Below are positions 55,829 to 64,000 of a stretch of DNA of 64,000 bases, in pieces; position 1 is the first letter of the stretch; every line of letters starts with the position of its first letter. The position numbers and the translations under genes are program-made. The notes beneath the pieces are model-generated. The model saw only the letters and a list, made by a program, of their open reading frames with translations. It ran no database searches and had not been told where the DNA came from. Source of the stretch: Ekhidna sp964289745 (lineage in GTDB: Bacteria > Bacteroidota > Bacteroidia > Cytophagales > Cyclobacteriaceae); the NCBI GenBank assembly GCA_964289745.1, contig CAXYMM010000001.1, forward strand, positions 1,488,001 through 1,552,000, written 5' to 3'.

Positions 55829-56872
55829 CTAAAATCTTTCAGATCCTTCAATTTCTAAAATCAAATTATGTCCATAAGCTGTAGAGGGCGTTTGAAAGCC
55901 AGTCTTGAAATTACCAGAGGCTATCTTTTCTGCTATAAGCACCGAAGCCTTTGCCGTTAATGTATAACCATTTAAGGTGGTTAATCTAGCTTCGATAGTC
56001 TTGTTTTCATCTGATACTTGACCCCATAGAAACATTTTTGATTCAAACCTTCTTTCCTCAGAAGGACCATCTGGTTTTCTATCAATCTTACTTTTTAAAA
56101 AATTTTTAACCAGCTTCGATTTCAGTAAGAAGCTTAGCCTTACCATCTTTTTCACTTTTGAAAGCTGTTCTTGGGTGGTGCCAGAAAAAACTTCAATGTT
56201 TGGTATTCCCGAACTAAAAAAAGCACTGGAAATATCTCCCCAGCTAATTCCCATCGATAGTTGCTTAAACGCCCCAAAATCAAACTCTTGGACTGAATTC
56301 CCCATTAACTGATAATCATAGACTCCATTTTTTCGAGAAGCTTGAGGTTCTCCAAGACTCTCTATCATTGTTTTACTAGTGCCACGAGATAGTCGTCCAT
56401 CTTTTGAGGTAAAAGCAAGTTGCAGTTTGGTCGCGGTAGGTAACTGACTTTTTAGGAAAGAGGCAAGACAATCTGATGGAACAACATCAAAGCCAGCACC
56501 AGGCAAGATCATTAAATTCTTACGCTTCGCTTCTTCATCATACTCTTGCAGTAAATCAAATACCTGATACTCTCCTGTAATGTCGAGATAGTGCGTGTTT
56601 GAAGCAAGACAAGCCTCTGCCATTTCTTTTGCGGTATGAATAAAAGGACCGCCACAATGGATTAGAATATCTGCATTGGTAAGCCATTGAATAATACGCT
56701 GCTTATCCGATACTTCTAGTGTTTTCGCTTCCAGCTGATGGCGTTTTGCAAAAGCGCTTAGCTTTTCAGGGTTTCTCCCAGCGACTAATGGTTTGATACC
56801 ATTTTTTAGTAGCTCATCTACGATAATTCTGCCCGTGTAGCCGTAAGCTCCATAAATACAAATCCGACTCAT
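55829..56872 (-). CDS. Saccharopine dehydrogenase-like NAD(P)-binding protein
   Basis: The 347-aa protein begins with a Rossmann motif, ICIYGAYGYTGRIIVDELLK (GxxGxTG), then AGRNPEKL, ADILIHCGGPFIHTAKEMAE and THYLDITGEYQVF, followed by ILPGAGFDVVPSDCLASFLK. This is the trans-acting enoyl-reductase/saccharopine-dehydrogenase-like family. The biological substrate is not known and no lysine-pathway gene is near. It is the last gene of a minus-strand set transaldolase - ftsE-like - this gene, with 21 bases to its upstream neighbour. Confidence 0.85.
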   Translation of the reverse strand: MSRICIYGAYGYTGRIIVDELLKNGIKPLVAGRNPEKLSAFAKRHQLEAKTLEVSDKQRIIQWLTNADILIHCGGPFIHTAKEMAEACLASNTHYLDITGEYQVFDLLQEYDEEAKRKNLMILPGAGFDVVPSDCLASFLKSQLPTATKLQLAFTSKDGRLSRGTSKTMIESLGEPQASRKNGVYDYQLMGNSVQEFDFGAFKQLSMGISWGDISSAFFSSGIPNIEVFSGTTQEQLSKVKKMVRLSFLLKSKLVKNFLKSKIDRKPDGPSEERRFESKMFLWGQVSDENKTIEARLTTLNGYTLTAKASVLIAEKIASGNFKTGFQTPSTAYGHNLILEIEGSERF

Positions 56873-56893
56873 CTAGTGAAGATAGAGAAACAG

Positions 56894-57613
56894 TTAATAC
56901 CATCCACTCAGCTCAAATTTTTCTTTAGCAGAATCTAATATTGTTCCATTTTCACACTTCAGAACTCTGTGTGGAAAACGTTCAATAAATCGGTGATTAT
57001 GTGTAGCCATCAAAACAGCTGTCCCACTCGTACTTATTTCTTCAAAAAGCTTTAGGATACCTTCACTTACATCGGGGTCGAGGTTTCCAGTAGGCTCGTC
57101 TGCAATCAGAATTTGGGGTTCATTTAGCATGGCTCTGGCTATAACCACACGCTGTTGCTCTCCTCCCGATAGTTGATGCGGCATCTTTGCTGAAACCGCC
57201 CCAAGACCTACTCGCATTAATACTTCAGACATTCTAGCTTTCATTTTGGCTGAATCTTTCCAACCAGTTGCCTTCATCACGAATGTAAGATTTTCAGCAA
57301 TAGAACGATCAAAGAAAAGCTCAAAATCTTGAAAAATAATCCCAATTTTCCTGCGTAAGAAGGGTACATCTTTTTGCTTGATGTTATTGATAGGAATACC
57401 TACAACCTCTGCCGATCCCACGCGAAAAGGCAGGTCGGCGTAAAGCGTTTTTAAAAGTGAAGATTTTCCACTTCCAGTTCTGCCTATTATATATATAAAC
57501 TCTCCTTTTTCGATCGTAAAATCAATTTTACTAAGTACTGTGTGATCTTCTTGCAAAATGGAAGCATTAGAGATACTAACAATGGGCTCTTGCGAAAATG
57601 AAGTGGCTTCCAT
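56894..57613 (-). CDS. ftsE: FtsE-like ABC transporter ATPase
   Basis: The 239-aa ATPase has Walker A YIIGRTGSGKSSLLKTLYAD, Q-loop GIIFQDFELFFDRSI, signature HQLSGGEQQRVVIARAML and Walker B ILIADEPTGNLDPDVSEGIL with the H-loop MATHNHRF. The closest type is FtsE of the divisome, which with FtsX activates cell-wall hydrolases; the 20-residue N-terminal extension is acceptable. No ftsX is adjacent in this window. It lies 9 bases after the transaldolase gene. Confidence 0.85.
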   Translation of the reverse strand: MEATSFSQEPIVSISNASILQEDHTVLSKIDFTIEKGEFIYIIGRTGSGKSSLLKTLYADLPFRVGSAEVVGIPINNIKQKDVPFLRRKIGIIFQDFELFFDRSIAENLTFVMKATGWKDSAKMKARMSEVLMRVGLGAVSAKMPHQLSGGEQQRVVIARAMLNEPQILIADEPTGNLDPDVSEGILKLFEEISTSGTAVLMATHNHRFIERFPHRVLKCENGTILDSAKEKFELSGWY

Positions 57614-57622
57614 CTAGATCAA

Positions 57623-58279
57623 TTATTTATTTCCCTTATTGTAGTCGGTCAAGAATTTTTCCAGACCTGCGTCTGTAAGAGGGTGCTTTAACAAACCCGT
57701 AATAACGCTCAATGGACAAGTGGCTACATCTGCGCCCATCTCTGCACATTTAATCAAGTGCATATTATGCCGAATAGAAGCAGCAAGCACTTCCGTCTCA
57801 AAAGCATAGTTATCATAGATTGTCACGATTTGTTCTAACAAAGCAAGACCATCGGAACATACATCATCCAACCTCCCGATAAATGGCGAAATATAGCTTG
57901 CTCCCGCTTTGGCGGCTAAAATGGCCTGCCCTGCGTTAAAAATCAATGTGCAGTTTGTTCGAATGCCTTCTGAGGTGAGTGACGCTATGGCTTTAACCCC
58001 GTCTTTGATCATCGGAATCTTTACCACAATCTTGTCATCTATCTTAGCCAGTTCCTTCCCTTCCGACACCATTTTTCCAAACTCGGTGGCAATTACTTCA
58101 GCACTAACATTATCGTCTACAATATTGCAAATGTCTTTGTAGTGATTAAGGATGTTGTCTTCACCTGCGATTCCTTCTTTAGCCATTAAAGAAGGATTGG
58201 TTGTAACACCATCTAATACACCCAAATTTTGAGCTTCTTGTATTTCCTCAAGGTTGGCAGTATCGATAAAAAACTTCAT
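57623..58279 (-). CDS. Transaldolase / fructose-6-phosphate aldolase (small type)
   Basis: The 218-aa TIM-barrel enzyme is of the short TalC/FSA type: MKFFIDTANLEEIQEAQNLG, VLDGVTTNPSLMAKEG, VSAEVIATEFGKMVSEGKEL, KIVVKIPMIKDGVKAIASL with the Schiff-base Lys, GIRTNCTLIFNAGQAILAA, KAGASYISPFIGRLDD and HPLTDAGLEKFLTDY. Such enzymes act as transaldolases in the pentose-phosphate pathway or split fructose-6-phosphate; sequence alone does not decide. It starts 45 bases downstream of the SRP RNA. Confidence 0.9.
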   Translation of the reverse strand: MKFFIDTANLEEIQEAQNLGVLDGVTTNPSLMAKEGIAGEDNILNHYKDICNIVDDNVSAEVIATEFGKMVSEGKELAKIDDKIVVKIPMIKDGVKAIASLTSEGIRTNCTLIFNAGQAILAAKAGASYISPFIGRLDDVCSDGLALLEQIVTIYDNYAFETEVLAASIRHNMHLIKCAEMGADVATCPLSVITGLLKHPLTDAGLEKFLTDYNKGNK

Positions 58280-58324
58280 GATGAAAATGAATTAAAGGCA
58301 GTCTCTAAGTAAAAAAACTAAAAG

Positions 58325-58415
58325 GGCAAACGAAATATCGCACCGCTACAACCACCGACCCTTGCTACCGTCAGGTCCTGGGGGATTAAGTAGGAGCTGG
58401 TCGTACTCGTTTGCC
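58325..58415 (-). ncRNA. ffs: Signal recognition particle RNA (small bacterial type)
   Basis: A 91-base RNA on the minus strand is closed by a perfect 9-bp stem (GGCAAACGA / TCGTTTGCC) and followed by a T-rich tail. Its apical part reads CCCCCAGGACC-TGAC-GG-TAGCAAGGG, the SRP domain IV with the asymmetric and symmetric loops (AGGA / TAGCA) bound by Ffh. The tetraloop is UGAC (URRC type) rather than the common GGAA. The RNA pairs with Ffh to target membrane proteins. Promoter box at 58422-58429. Confidence 0.85.
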
Positions 58416-58421
58416 GAATAG

Positions 58422-58429
58422 CAAAGTTA
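58422..58429 (-). promoter_or_regulatory. -7 promoter element of the SRP RNA gene
   Basis: TAACTTTG on the minus strand is an exact TAnnTTTG box six bases before the first paired base of the RNA. No TTTG at -33 was found. Confidence 0.6.
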
Positions 58430-59040
58430 GCATTTAAATAAATGAAGAACCTACAGAATTGCAAGAATTAGTACTTATGCATTAAATATCTTAAAAGCTT
58501 GCAGTTTCTTATTGAGATGTGTGCCCATTATATGATCGTTACCCTAAATGATAAACCCTGACTGATCTAAATATGTGTTTGATAGACTCCAATATGATCG
58601 ATTTAGTTTGTGGTCTGAAAGAAGAATCCTTTGATCTGGATATTTTAGGTAGCATGTCCTCGGATGGGTTGACCAATCTATACTTTAGAAATTATTGGTG
58701 ATAAGATCGATGGTATGTTGATTATCCTCTCGGAAGGGACTCGATGAACATCCAAACGATTGCGTTTTCTCGTTGCAGAACGCAAACCACTTAAATGGCT
58801 CGGAAAAGAAGCATAATTAGCGAAATGACGAAACAACATTCCAACTGCTATTTGTCCGATTTTAGGCTTCAAAGTTATTGAATAGCGCGCGTTCGATTTT
58901 ATGGATAAGTTTGACAAAACAACGTTTCATTGCTCATGAAAAATTTTTGATTTTGATGTAAAAAACCGTTGAATTAGGAAAAACTAGAACCTCTTACTTA
59001 TTTATTTAGGTCAGGGTTGATATTTATTCATCTATTATAT
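58430..59040. other. Gene-free spacer upstream of the ribosomal operon
   Basis: About 600 bases contain no supportable gene. A GC-richer stretch around 58610-58910 may be old coding DNA, but its frames carry no motif I can name. The rpsL promoter lies at the right edge. Confidence 0.5.
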
Positions 59041-59070
59041 TTTGATTTGTTCTTATTTTAGCTACTTTTG
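59041..59070 (+). promoter_or_regulatory. Promoter of the rpsL-rpsG-fusA-rpsJ operon
   Basis: TTTG at 59041-59044, 18 bases, TACTTTTG at 59063-59070, 38 bases before the rpsL ATG: a strong match to the Bacteroidota promoter consensus. Confidence 0.75.
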
Positions 59071-59107
59071 CAATCCCAAAAATTTGAGGTAGAAAGAAAT
59101 ATATCAT

Positions 59108-59482
59108 ATGCCAACTATTCAACAATTAGTAAGGAAGGGTAGGAAACAGTTGACTTCCAAGTCAAAATCACCAGCTTTGGATTCTTGTCCGCAAAGAAGG
59201 GGGGTATGTACCAGAGTATACACTACTACGCCCAAGAAGCCAAATTCAGCGATGAGAAAGGTTGCTAGAGTTCGTTTAACGAATGGAAAAGAGGTGAATG
59301 CCTACATTCCAGGAGAGGGTCACAACCTACAAGAACACTCAATTGTGCTGATTCGAGGAGGCAGAGTAAAAGATTTACCTGGAGTTAGATACCACATTAT
59401 CCGTGGAGCTCTAGATACTGCGGGTGTGAATGGCAGACTTCAGAGAAGGTCGAAATATGGTGCTAAAAGACCAAAGAAATAA
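59108..59482 (+). CDS. rpsL: Ribosomal protein uS12
   Basis: The 124-aa protein of the decoding centre starts MPTIQQLVRKGRKQLTSKSK. It contains VYTTTPKKPNSAMRKVARVR and VKDLPGVRYHIIRGALDTAG, with the lysines and proline where streptomycin-resistance changes occur in wild-type form. It is the first gene of the operon; rpsG begins 3 bases after its stop. Confidence 0.98.
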   Translation: MPTIQQLVRKGRKQLTSKSKSPALDSCPQRRGVCTRVYTTTPKKPNSAMRKVARVRLTNGKEVNAYIPGEGHNLQEHSIVLIRGGRVKDLPGVRYHIIRGALDTAGVNGRLQRRSKYGAKRPKK

Positions 59483-59485
59483 AAG

Positions 59486-59953
59486 ATGAGAAAAGCAAAA
59501 CCTAAAAAAAGATACATTTTACCAGATCCTTTGTACCAAGACACATTGGTGACAAAATTTGTGAATAACCTGATGCTTCGGGGTAAAAAAAGCATCGCCT
59601 ACAGTATTTTCTATGGTGCAATCAAGCAAGTAGAAGAGAAGACAAGTGAAAATGGACTGGAAACATGGAAAGTAGCTTTGAGCAACATCATGCCTGCTGT
59701 TGAGGTGAAGGCAAGAAGAGTAGGTGGAGCAAACTTTCAGGTTCCAATAGAGGTAAGACCAGATAGAAAAATATCTCTCGGAATAAAATGGATGATTAAG
59801 TATGCTAGGCTAAGGGGAGAAAAGACCATGAAAGATAGACTAGCCGCAGAAATTATTGCGGCTTCCAAAGGAGAAGGAGCGGCAGTCAAGAAAAAGGATG
59901 ACACCCACAGAATGGCTGAGGCAAATAAAGCTTTCTCACACTTCAGATTCTAA
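59486..59953 (+). CDS. rpsG: Ribosomal protein uS7
   Basis: The 155-aa primary assembly protein of the 30S head starts MRKAKPKKRYILPDPLYQDT. It contains LMLRGKKSIAYSIFYGAI, VEVKARRVGGANFQVPIEV and EANKAFSHFRF. It is the second gene of the operon, 11 bases ahead of fusA. Confidence 0.98.
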   Translation: MRKAKPKKRYILPDPLYQDTLVTKFVNNLMLRGKKSIAYSIFYGAIKQVEEKTSENGLETWKVALSNIMPAVEVKARRVGGANFQVPIEVRPDRKISLGIKWMIKYARLRGEKTMKDRLAAEIIAASKGEGAAVKKKDDTHRMAEANKAFSHFRF

Positions 59954-59964
59954 CAACTAAGGTA

Positions 59965-62073
59965 ATGGCAAGAGACTTAAAATTCACTAGAAATATCGGT
60001 ATTGCGGCACATATCGATGCAGGTAAAACCACAACTACTGAAAGGGTTCTGTACTATGCGGGAGTAAACCACAAAATCGGCGAGGTTCATGATGGCGGTG
60101 CTACTATGGACTGGATGGAACAGGAGCAAGAAAGGGGAATTACAATTACTTCTGCTGCTACAACAGTATTTTGGAAGTATAAGGAGCAAGAGTATCACAT
60201 AAATATCATAGATACACCTGGACACGTAGATTTTACTGTGGAGGTAAATAGGTCTCTAAGAGTACTAGATGGTCTTGTTTTCTTATTTAGCGCAGTGGAT
60301 GGAGTAGAACCGCAGTCTGAAACCAATTGGAGACTTGCGGATAATTACAAGGTAGCTAGAATTGGCTTTGTAAACAAAATGGATAGGCAGGGTGCCGATT
60401 TCCTTAGTGTTTGTCAACAGGTCATAGATATGCTTGGCACCAAATCTGTCCCTTTACAATTACCAATAGGCGCTGAAGAAAATTTTAAGGGAGTTGTTGA
60501 TCTGGTAGAAAACAAGGCGATGGTCTGGAATGAAGAAGATATGGGAATGACTTACGAAGAAATTCCAATACCAGACGATATGGTTGAAGAAGTGGCTGAG
60601 TACCGAGAGAAGTTGGTGGAAGCGGTAGCTGAATACGATGAAAATCTTTTGGAAAAATTCTTTGAAGACCCAGAGAGTATTACGCGAGATGAAATTGTAG
60701 CCGCATTAAGAGCTGCAACGATTGATCTGGCTTTTGTCCCTATGCTTTGTGGCTCTGCCTTTAAAAATAAGGGTGTACAAACAATGCTTGATTATGTGAT
60801 GGAACTTTTACCATCACCACTTGACCGTGACAGTATTGTAGGCACAAATCCAGACACGGAAGTGGAAGCTATCCGAAAACCAGATCCGAAGGAACCATTT
60901 ACAGCACTGGCTTTTAAGATCGCAACAGACCCTTTCGTTGGTCGACTCTGTTTTATGAGATCATATTCTGGTACACTCGAATCTGGATCATACGTGTATA
61001 ACACAAGAACAAATAAAAAGGAACGGATTTCCAGAATTTTCCAAATGCATGCAAATAAGCAAAATCAAATTGATTCACTTCATGCAGGAGACATTGGTGC
61101 AGCAGTAGGTTTTAAGGATATTAAAACAGGAGATACACTTTGCGCCGAGGGTTCTAAGATCGTGCTGGAGGCAATGGAGTTTCCAGACCCGGTCATTGGA
61201 TATGCGATTGAGCCTAAAACCCAAGCAGACGTTGACAAGCTTGGAATCGCTATAGGAAAGCTGATCGAAGAAGACCCAACACTTCAGGTTGAAACGAATC
61301 ATGAAACGGGTCAGACCATCCTGAAAGGCATGGGTGAACTCCACTTAGATATTATTATTGACCGTTTGAAAAGAGAGTTTAAAGTAGAAATAAATCAGGG
61401 AGCCCCTCAGGTAGCTTATAAAGAAGCCATCACCGAAGCTACTGAGCATAAGGAAGTTTACAAAAAGCAGACAGGGGGTAAAGGTAAATTTGCAGACATC
61501 GTATTCGAGCTCAGTCCAAAAGATAAAGATTACGACAAAGAAGGTCTACAATTTGTAAATGAAATTGTAGGTGGTGTGATCCCCAAAGAATTTATCGGTC
61601 CAACAGAGAAAGGCTTCAGGCAGGCAATGGCAAATGGTCCGCTAGCAAACTATCCGCTGGATAGCATGAAAGTAAGACTTTATCATGGTTCTTTTCACGA
61701 TGTGGATTCAGATGCGCTCTCATTTGAATTAGCAGCAAGAAATGGATTTAAAGAAGCAGCCAAGAAATGTAAGCCAGTTATACTTGAACCTGTGATGAGA
61801 GTAGAGGTAGTAACGCCTGACGAATATACAGGATCAATCACTGGAGACTTAAATAAGAGAAGAGGTATCATGAGGGGAATGGATACGAAAGGTACCTCTA
61901 CGGTAGTGAAAGCAGACGTTCCTTTGTCAGAACTATTTGGCTATGTTACTGACCTGAGAACAATAAGCTCTGGCCGTGCAACCGCCTCATTGACGTTCTC
62001 TCATTATGATCAGGTACCTAAGAATATTTCGGAAGGTGTTATTTCTGAGGTCAAAGGAACGGCTATCGCTTAA
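59965..62073 (+). CDS. fusA: Elongation factor G
   Basis: EF-G drives translocation on the ribosome. The G domain has NIGIAAHIDAGKTTTTERVL (G1), ERGITITSAATTVFW (switch I/G2), IIDTPGHVDFTVEVNRSLRV (G3), VNKMDRQGADF (G4) and CGSAFKNKGVQ (G5). Domains II-V follow with ETGQTILKGMGELHLDIIID (domain III) and GSFHDVDSDALSFELAA, KEAAKKCKP in domain IV. The 702-aa length is normal. Its partner RPs flank it in the usual str-operon order. Confidence 0.98.
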   Translation: MARDLKFTRNIGIAAHIDAGKTTTTERVLYYAGVNHKIGEVHDGGATMDWMEQEQERGITITSAATTVFWKYKEQEYHINIIDTPGHVDFTVEVNRSLRVLDGLVFLFSAVDGVEPQSETNWRLADNYKVARIGFVNKMDRQGADFLSVCQQVIDMLGTKSVPLQLPIGAEENFKGVVDLVENKAMVWNEEDMGMTYEEIPIPDDMVEEVAEYREKLVEAVAEYDENLLEKFFEDPESITRDEIVAALRAATIDLAFVPMLCGSAFKNKGVQTMLDYVMELLPSPLDRDSIVGTNPDTEVEAIRKPDPKEPFTALAFKIATDPFVGRLCFMRSYSGTLESGSYVYNTRTNKKERISRIFQMHANKQNQIDSLHAGDIGAAVGFKDIKTGDTLCAEGSKIVLEAMEFPDPVIGYAIEPKTQADVDKLGIAIGKLIEEDPTLQVETNHETGQTILKGMGELHLDIIIDRLKREFKVEINQGAPQVAYKEAITEATEHKEVYKKQTGGKGKFADIVFELSPKDKDYDKEGLQFVNEIVGGVIPKEFIGPTEKGFRQAMANGPLANYPLDSMKVRLYHGSFHDVDSDALSFELAARNGFKEAAKKCKPVILEPVMRVEVVTPDEYTGSITGDLNKRRGIMRGMDTKGTSTVVKADVPLSELFGYVTDLRTISSGRATASLTFSHYDQVPKNISEGVISEVKGTAIA

Positions 62074-62086
62074 AAAACTAAAAAAG

Positions 62087-62392
62087 ATGAACCAAAAAAT
62101 TCGAATTAAACTAAAGTCCTACGATCATAACCTAGTTGATAAGTCATCAGAAAAAATTGTAAGAGCGGTAAAAACTACGGGAGCTATTGTGAGTGGACCT
62201 ATCCCTTTGCCTACGGTAAAAGAAAAGTTTACAGTCCTTAAATCACCACATGTAAATAAAAAGGCAAGAGATCAATACCAACTTTGTACCTACAAAAGGC
62301 TGGTTGATATTTACAGCAACAGTTCAAAAACAGTAGACGCTTTAATGAAATTAGAACTTCCAAGTGGAGTAGACGTTGAGATCAAGGTCTGA
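62087..62392 (+). CDS. rpsJ: Ribosomal protein uS10
   Basis: The 101-aa protein starts at the ATG at 62087 (MNQKIRIKLKSYDHNLVDKS); the longer open frame from 62006 overlaps fusA and adds no S10 sequence. It contains VSGPIPLPTVKEKFTVLKSP and KRLVDIYSNSSKTVDALMKL. It lies 13 bases downstream of fusA. Confidence 0.97.
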   Translation: MNQKIRIKLKSYDHNLVDKSSEKIVRAVKTTGAIVSGPIPLPTVKEKFTVLKSPHVNKKARDQYQLCTYKRLVDIYSNSSKTVDALMKLELPSGVDVEIKV

Positions 62393-62474
62393 TGAGAATC
62401 TTGTCTTAATGAAGGAGCCAATCGGTTATATTCGGATGAATCTTTTTTTGACTAAGAATTAACGATCAATTATT

Positions 62475-62504
62475 TTTGATCTATTTATGAAATTGTTATT
62501 TTTG
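62475..62504 (+). promoter_or_regulatory. Internal promoter upstream of rplC
   Basis: TTTG at 62475-62478, 18 bases, TATTTTTG at 62497-62504, 55 bases before the rplC ATG. It indicates that the rplC-led block can be transcribed separately from rpsL-rpsJ. Confidence 0.7.
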
Positions 62505-62559
62505 CAATCCTTTTCTCGAAAAGACTGCTGGAAAGAGTTAAACTGAATTTAAAAAAACA

Positions 62560-63192
62560 ATGCCTGGGTTAATAGGACGTAAAGTTGAAATGACTAGCAT
62601 ATATAATGAAAACGGTGAGAGCATTGCCTGTACTCTTATTGAAGCTGGTCCTTGTGTGGTCACGCAAGTTAAAAATGAAGAAACTGATGGATATAGGGCA
62701 GTTCAGCTGGGCTACGGCGAAAGAAAAGAGAAAAACACACCGAAAGCTCTAAAAGGTCATTTTACAAGGGCAAAGACAACACCAAAAGCTAAAGTTGTTG
62801 AATTTAGAGATTTTCGTAAGGAGTTTGAGGACAAGGTAATGCTTGGAAGTGAAATCAAAATAGGAGATGTATTTGCTGAGCAAGATTTTGTTGATGTGGT
62901 TGGAACTTCTAAGGGTAAAGGATTTCAAGGTGTAGTAAAAAGACATGGTTTTGGGGGTGTTGGTCAGGCAACGCACGGTCAGCACAATCGACTGAGAGCT
63001 CCTGGATCTATCGGTGCTTGTTCATTTCCTTCCAGAGTTTTTAAAGGACTCAAAATGGCAGGAAGAACGGGAAGTAACAAAGTGAAGATGATCAATCTAA
63101 AGGTTCTTAAGATATATCCGGATAAAAATTTAGTATTAGTGTCTGGGTCGATCCCAGGGGCTAAAAATTCATTCGTAATCCTAGAAAAATAA
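62560..63192 (+). CDS. rplC: Ribosomal protein uL3
   Basis: The 210-aa protein starts MPGLIGRKVEMTSIYNENGE and contains VDVVGTSKGKGFQGVVKRHG, FGGVGQATHGQHNRLRAPGS, IGACSFPSRVFKGLKMAGRT and GNVKMINLKV-like SNKVKMINLKVLKI. The Gln that PrmB methylates is in the HGQHN loop. rplD follows two bases after the stop. Confidence 0.98.
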   Translation: MPGLIGRKVEMTSIYNENGESIACTLIEAGPCVVTQVKNEETDGYRAVQLGYGERKEKNTPKALKGHFTRAKTTPKAKVVEFRDFRKEFEDKVMLGSEIKIGDVFAEQDFVDVVGTSKGKGFQGVVKRHGFGGVGQATHGQHNRLRAPGSIGACSFPSRVFKGLKMAGRTGSNKVKMINLKVLKIYPDKNLVLVSGSIPGAKNSFVILEK

Positions 63193-63194
63193 TC

Positions 63195-63821
63195 ATGAAG
63201 GTTGCTGTTTTAAATATAAAAGGAGAAGAAACTGGAAGAGATGTATCCCTTGACAAGAAAATCTTTGGTATCGAACCAAACGAGCATGCGGTATATCTCG
63301 ATGTAAAAAATTTTCTTGCTAATCAAAGACAAGGAACAGCAAAGACCAAAGAAAGAAATGAGATCGTTGGATCCACTAAGAAAATCAAGAAACAAAAAGG
63401 TACTGGTACCGCAAGGGTAGGGAGCATAAAATCTCCCGTTTTTAGAGGAGGAGGAACTATTTTTGGTCCAAAGCCACGGGATTATGGTTTCAAACTAAAT
63501 AGAAAGCTTAAGCAACTTGCTAGCAAATCGGTTTTGTCTTCAAGGGCAAAAGAGAAGGCGATTAAGGTTCTCGAAGATGTGAATTTCGAGACACCCAAGA
63601 CAAAAGATTTCATCGAAATCTTAAAAGACCTTTCCCTAGGAGAAAGGAAGACCTTGTTCCTAGTAAATGAGAATAGTAAGAACGTCTATTTATCGTCAAG
63701 AAATATTAAAAAAGCAAACGTTACGACTGTGGCAGAAGTAAACACTTATGACCTAATAAATGCAGAAAATATTGTTTTATGCGAAGGAACACTTGATCAA
63801 CTAAAAAAGAGGTTCAACTAA
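63195..63821 (+). CDS. rplD: Ribosomal protein uL4
   Basis: The 208-aa protein starts MKVAVLNIKGEETGRDVSLD. It has the exit-tunnel loop KKIKKQKGTGTARVGSIKSP and FGPKPRDYGFKLNRKLKQLA, and ends CEGTLDQLKKRFN. The intervals to rplC and rplW are 2 and 1 bases, so translation is coupled. Confidence 0.97.
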   Translation: MKVAVLNIKGEETGRDVSLDKKIFGIEPNEHAVYLDVKNFLANQRQGTAKTKERNEIVGSTKKIKKQKGTGTARVGSIKSPVFRGGGTIFGPKPRDYGFKLNRKLKQLASKSVLSSRAKEKAIKVLEDVNFETPKTKDFIEILKDLSLGERKTLFLVNENSKNVYLSSRNIKKANVTTVAEVNTYDLINAENIVLCEGTLDQLKKRFN

Positions 63822-63822
63822 A

Positions 63823-64000
63823 ATGGCAGTACTAATAAAACCATTAATAACAGAAAAAGTATCAGGTTTAAATGATCATGGTAAGTATGGTTTCGTGGTT
63901 GATCGAAAGGCAAATAAGGTTCAGATTAAAAACGAAGTTGAGAAGACATACAGCGTAACAGTTGAATCTGTTAACACGATGGTACAACCAGGTAAAGCGA
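63823..64000 (+). CDS. rplW: Ribosomal protein uL23 (cut by window end)
   Basis: The first 59 codons are present: MAVLIKPLITEKVSGLNDHG and KYGFVVDRKANKVQIKNEVE, then YSVTVESVNTM. L23 lines the tunnel exit and docks trigger factor and the SRP. The rest lies beyond the right edge. Confidence 0.95.
   Translation, partial: MAVLIKPLITEKVSGLNDHGKYGFVVDRKANKVQIKNEVEKTYSVTVESVNTMVQPGKA

Noticed and set aside
58678..58917. 79-codon minus-strand frame before rpsL
   Set aside because: Arg/Ser-rich with no motif and no promoter; not convincing as a gene.
62006..62086. Longer start for rpsJ inside fusA
   Set aside because: The added residues come from another frame of fusA; the S10 N-terminus begins at the ATG at 62087.

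Overview
The window looks like a chromosomal segment from a member of the Bacteroidota, most likely a marine-type Cytophagales. The evidence is the TTTG / TAnnTTTG promoters, a type IX secretion sorting tail, families typical of the phylum (DUF4834, DUF2851, SiaC/DUF1987, NqrF, CarB without an MGS domain, AccD without a zinc finger, AddAB-like helicase-nucleases), AT-rich spacers and very few Shine-Dalgarno sites. No rRNA or complete phage is present.

Layout. 1-3.5 kb: the end of an OmpA-family protein, dnaB and a TPR protein. 3.5-11.6 kb: a graveyard of broken IS3 and IS1595 elements mixed with pieces of a GH116 glycosidase, a ROK protein and a tyrosine recombinase, a nonsense-interrupted aspartic protease-PDZ gene, and one intact secreted C-type lectin gene. 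11.8-34 kb: mostly housekeeping (mnmE, folE with a PTPS/QueD homologue, carB, accD, nqrF, an arginase-fold protein, SiaC, trhO, addA/addB). 34-44.6 kb: two convergent paralogous surface-lipoprotein genes (PKD, cadherin-like, EF-hand loop, leucine-rich repeats) flanking an OMP gene, rpoN, asnS, a sterol-desaturase-like gene and two tRNA-Arg genes. 44.9-52.5 kb: amidohydrolase, thioredoxin-like protein, panB, monomeric isocitrate dehydrogenase, rhodanese, and an eroded sulfate-assimilation locus (cobA remnant, intact cysH, Rrf2 regulator). 53-58.4 kb: an intact IS1595 copy with 8-bp target duplication, decayed DNA, then saccharopine-dehydrogenase-like, ftsE-like and transaldolase genes and the SRP RNA. 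59.1-64 kb: the start of the ribosomal-protein super-operon (rpsL, rpsG, fusA, rpsJ, rplC, rplD, rplW).

The most interesting signal is the pair of lipoprotein genes. Each has a pure TCAAA pentanucleotide tract (13 and 28 units) between the upstream ATG and the lipoprotein signal peptide. The 5-bp unit reads as the same pentapeptide (IKSNQ) in all three frames, so the tract never contains a stop, and the unit count modulo 3 decides whether translation enters the lipoprotein frame. Both tracts have n = 1 mod 3, which is OFF from the upstream ATG; one more unit (or two fewer) restores a 503-aa or 580-aa protein. The two genes share a near-identical promoter (TTTG-N20-TA[G/T]TCTTG). I infer a two-locus phase-variable surface-lipoprotein system whose switch lies in the n-region of the signal peptide. 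Expression and actual switching cannot be seen from one sequence.
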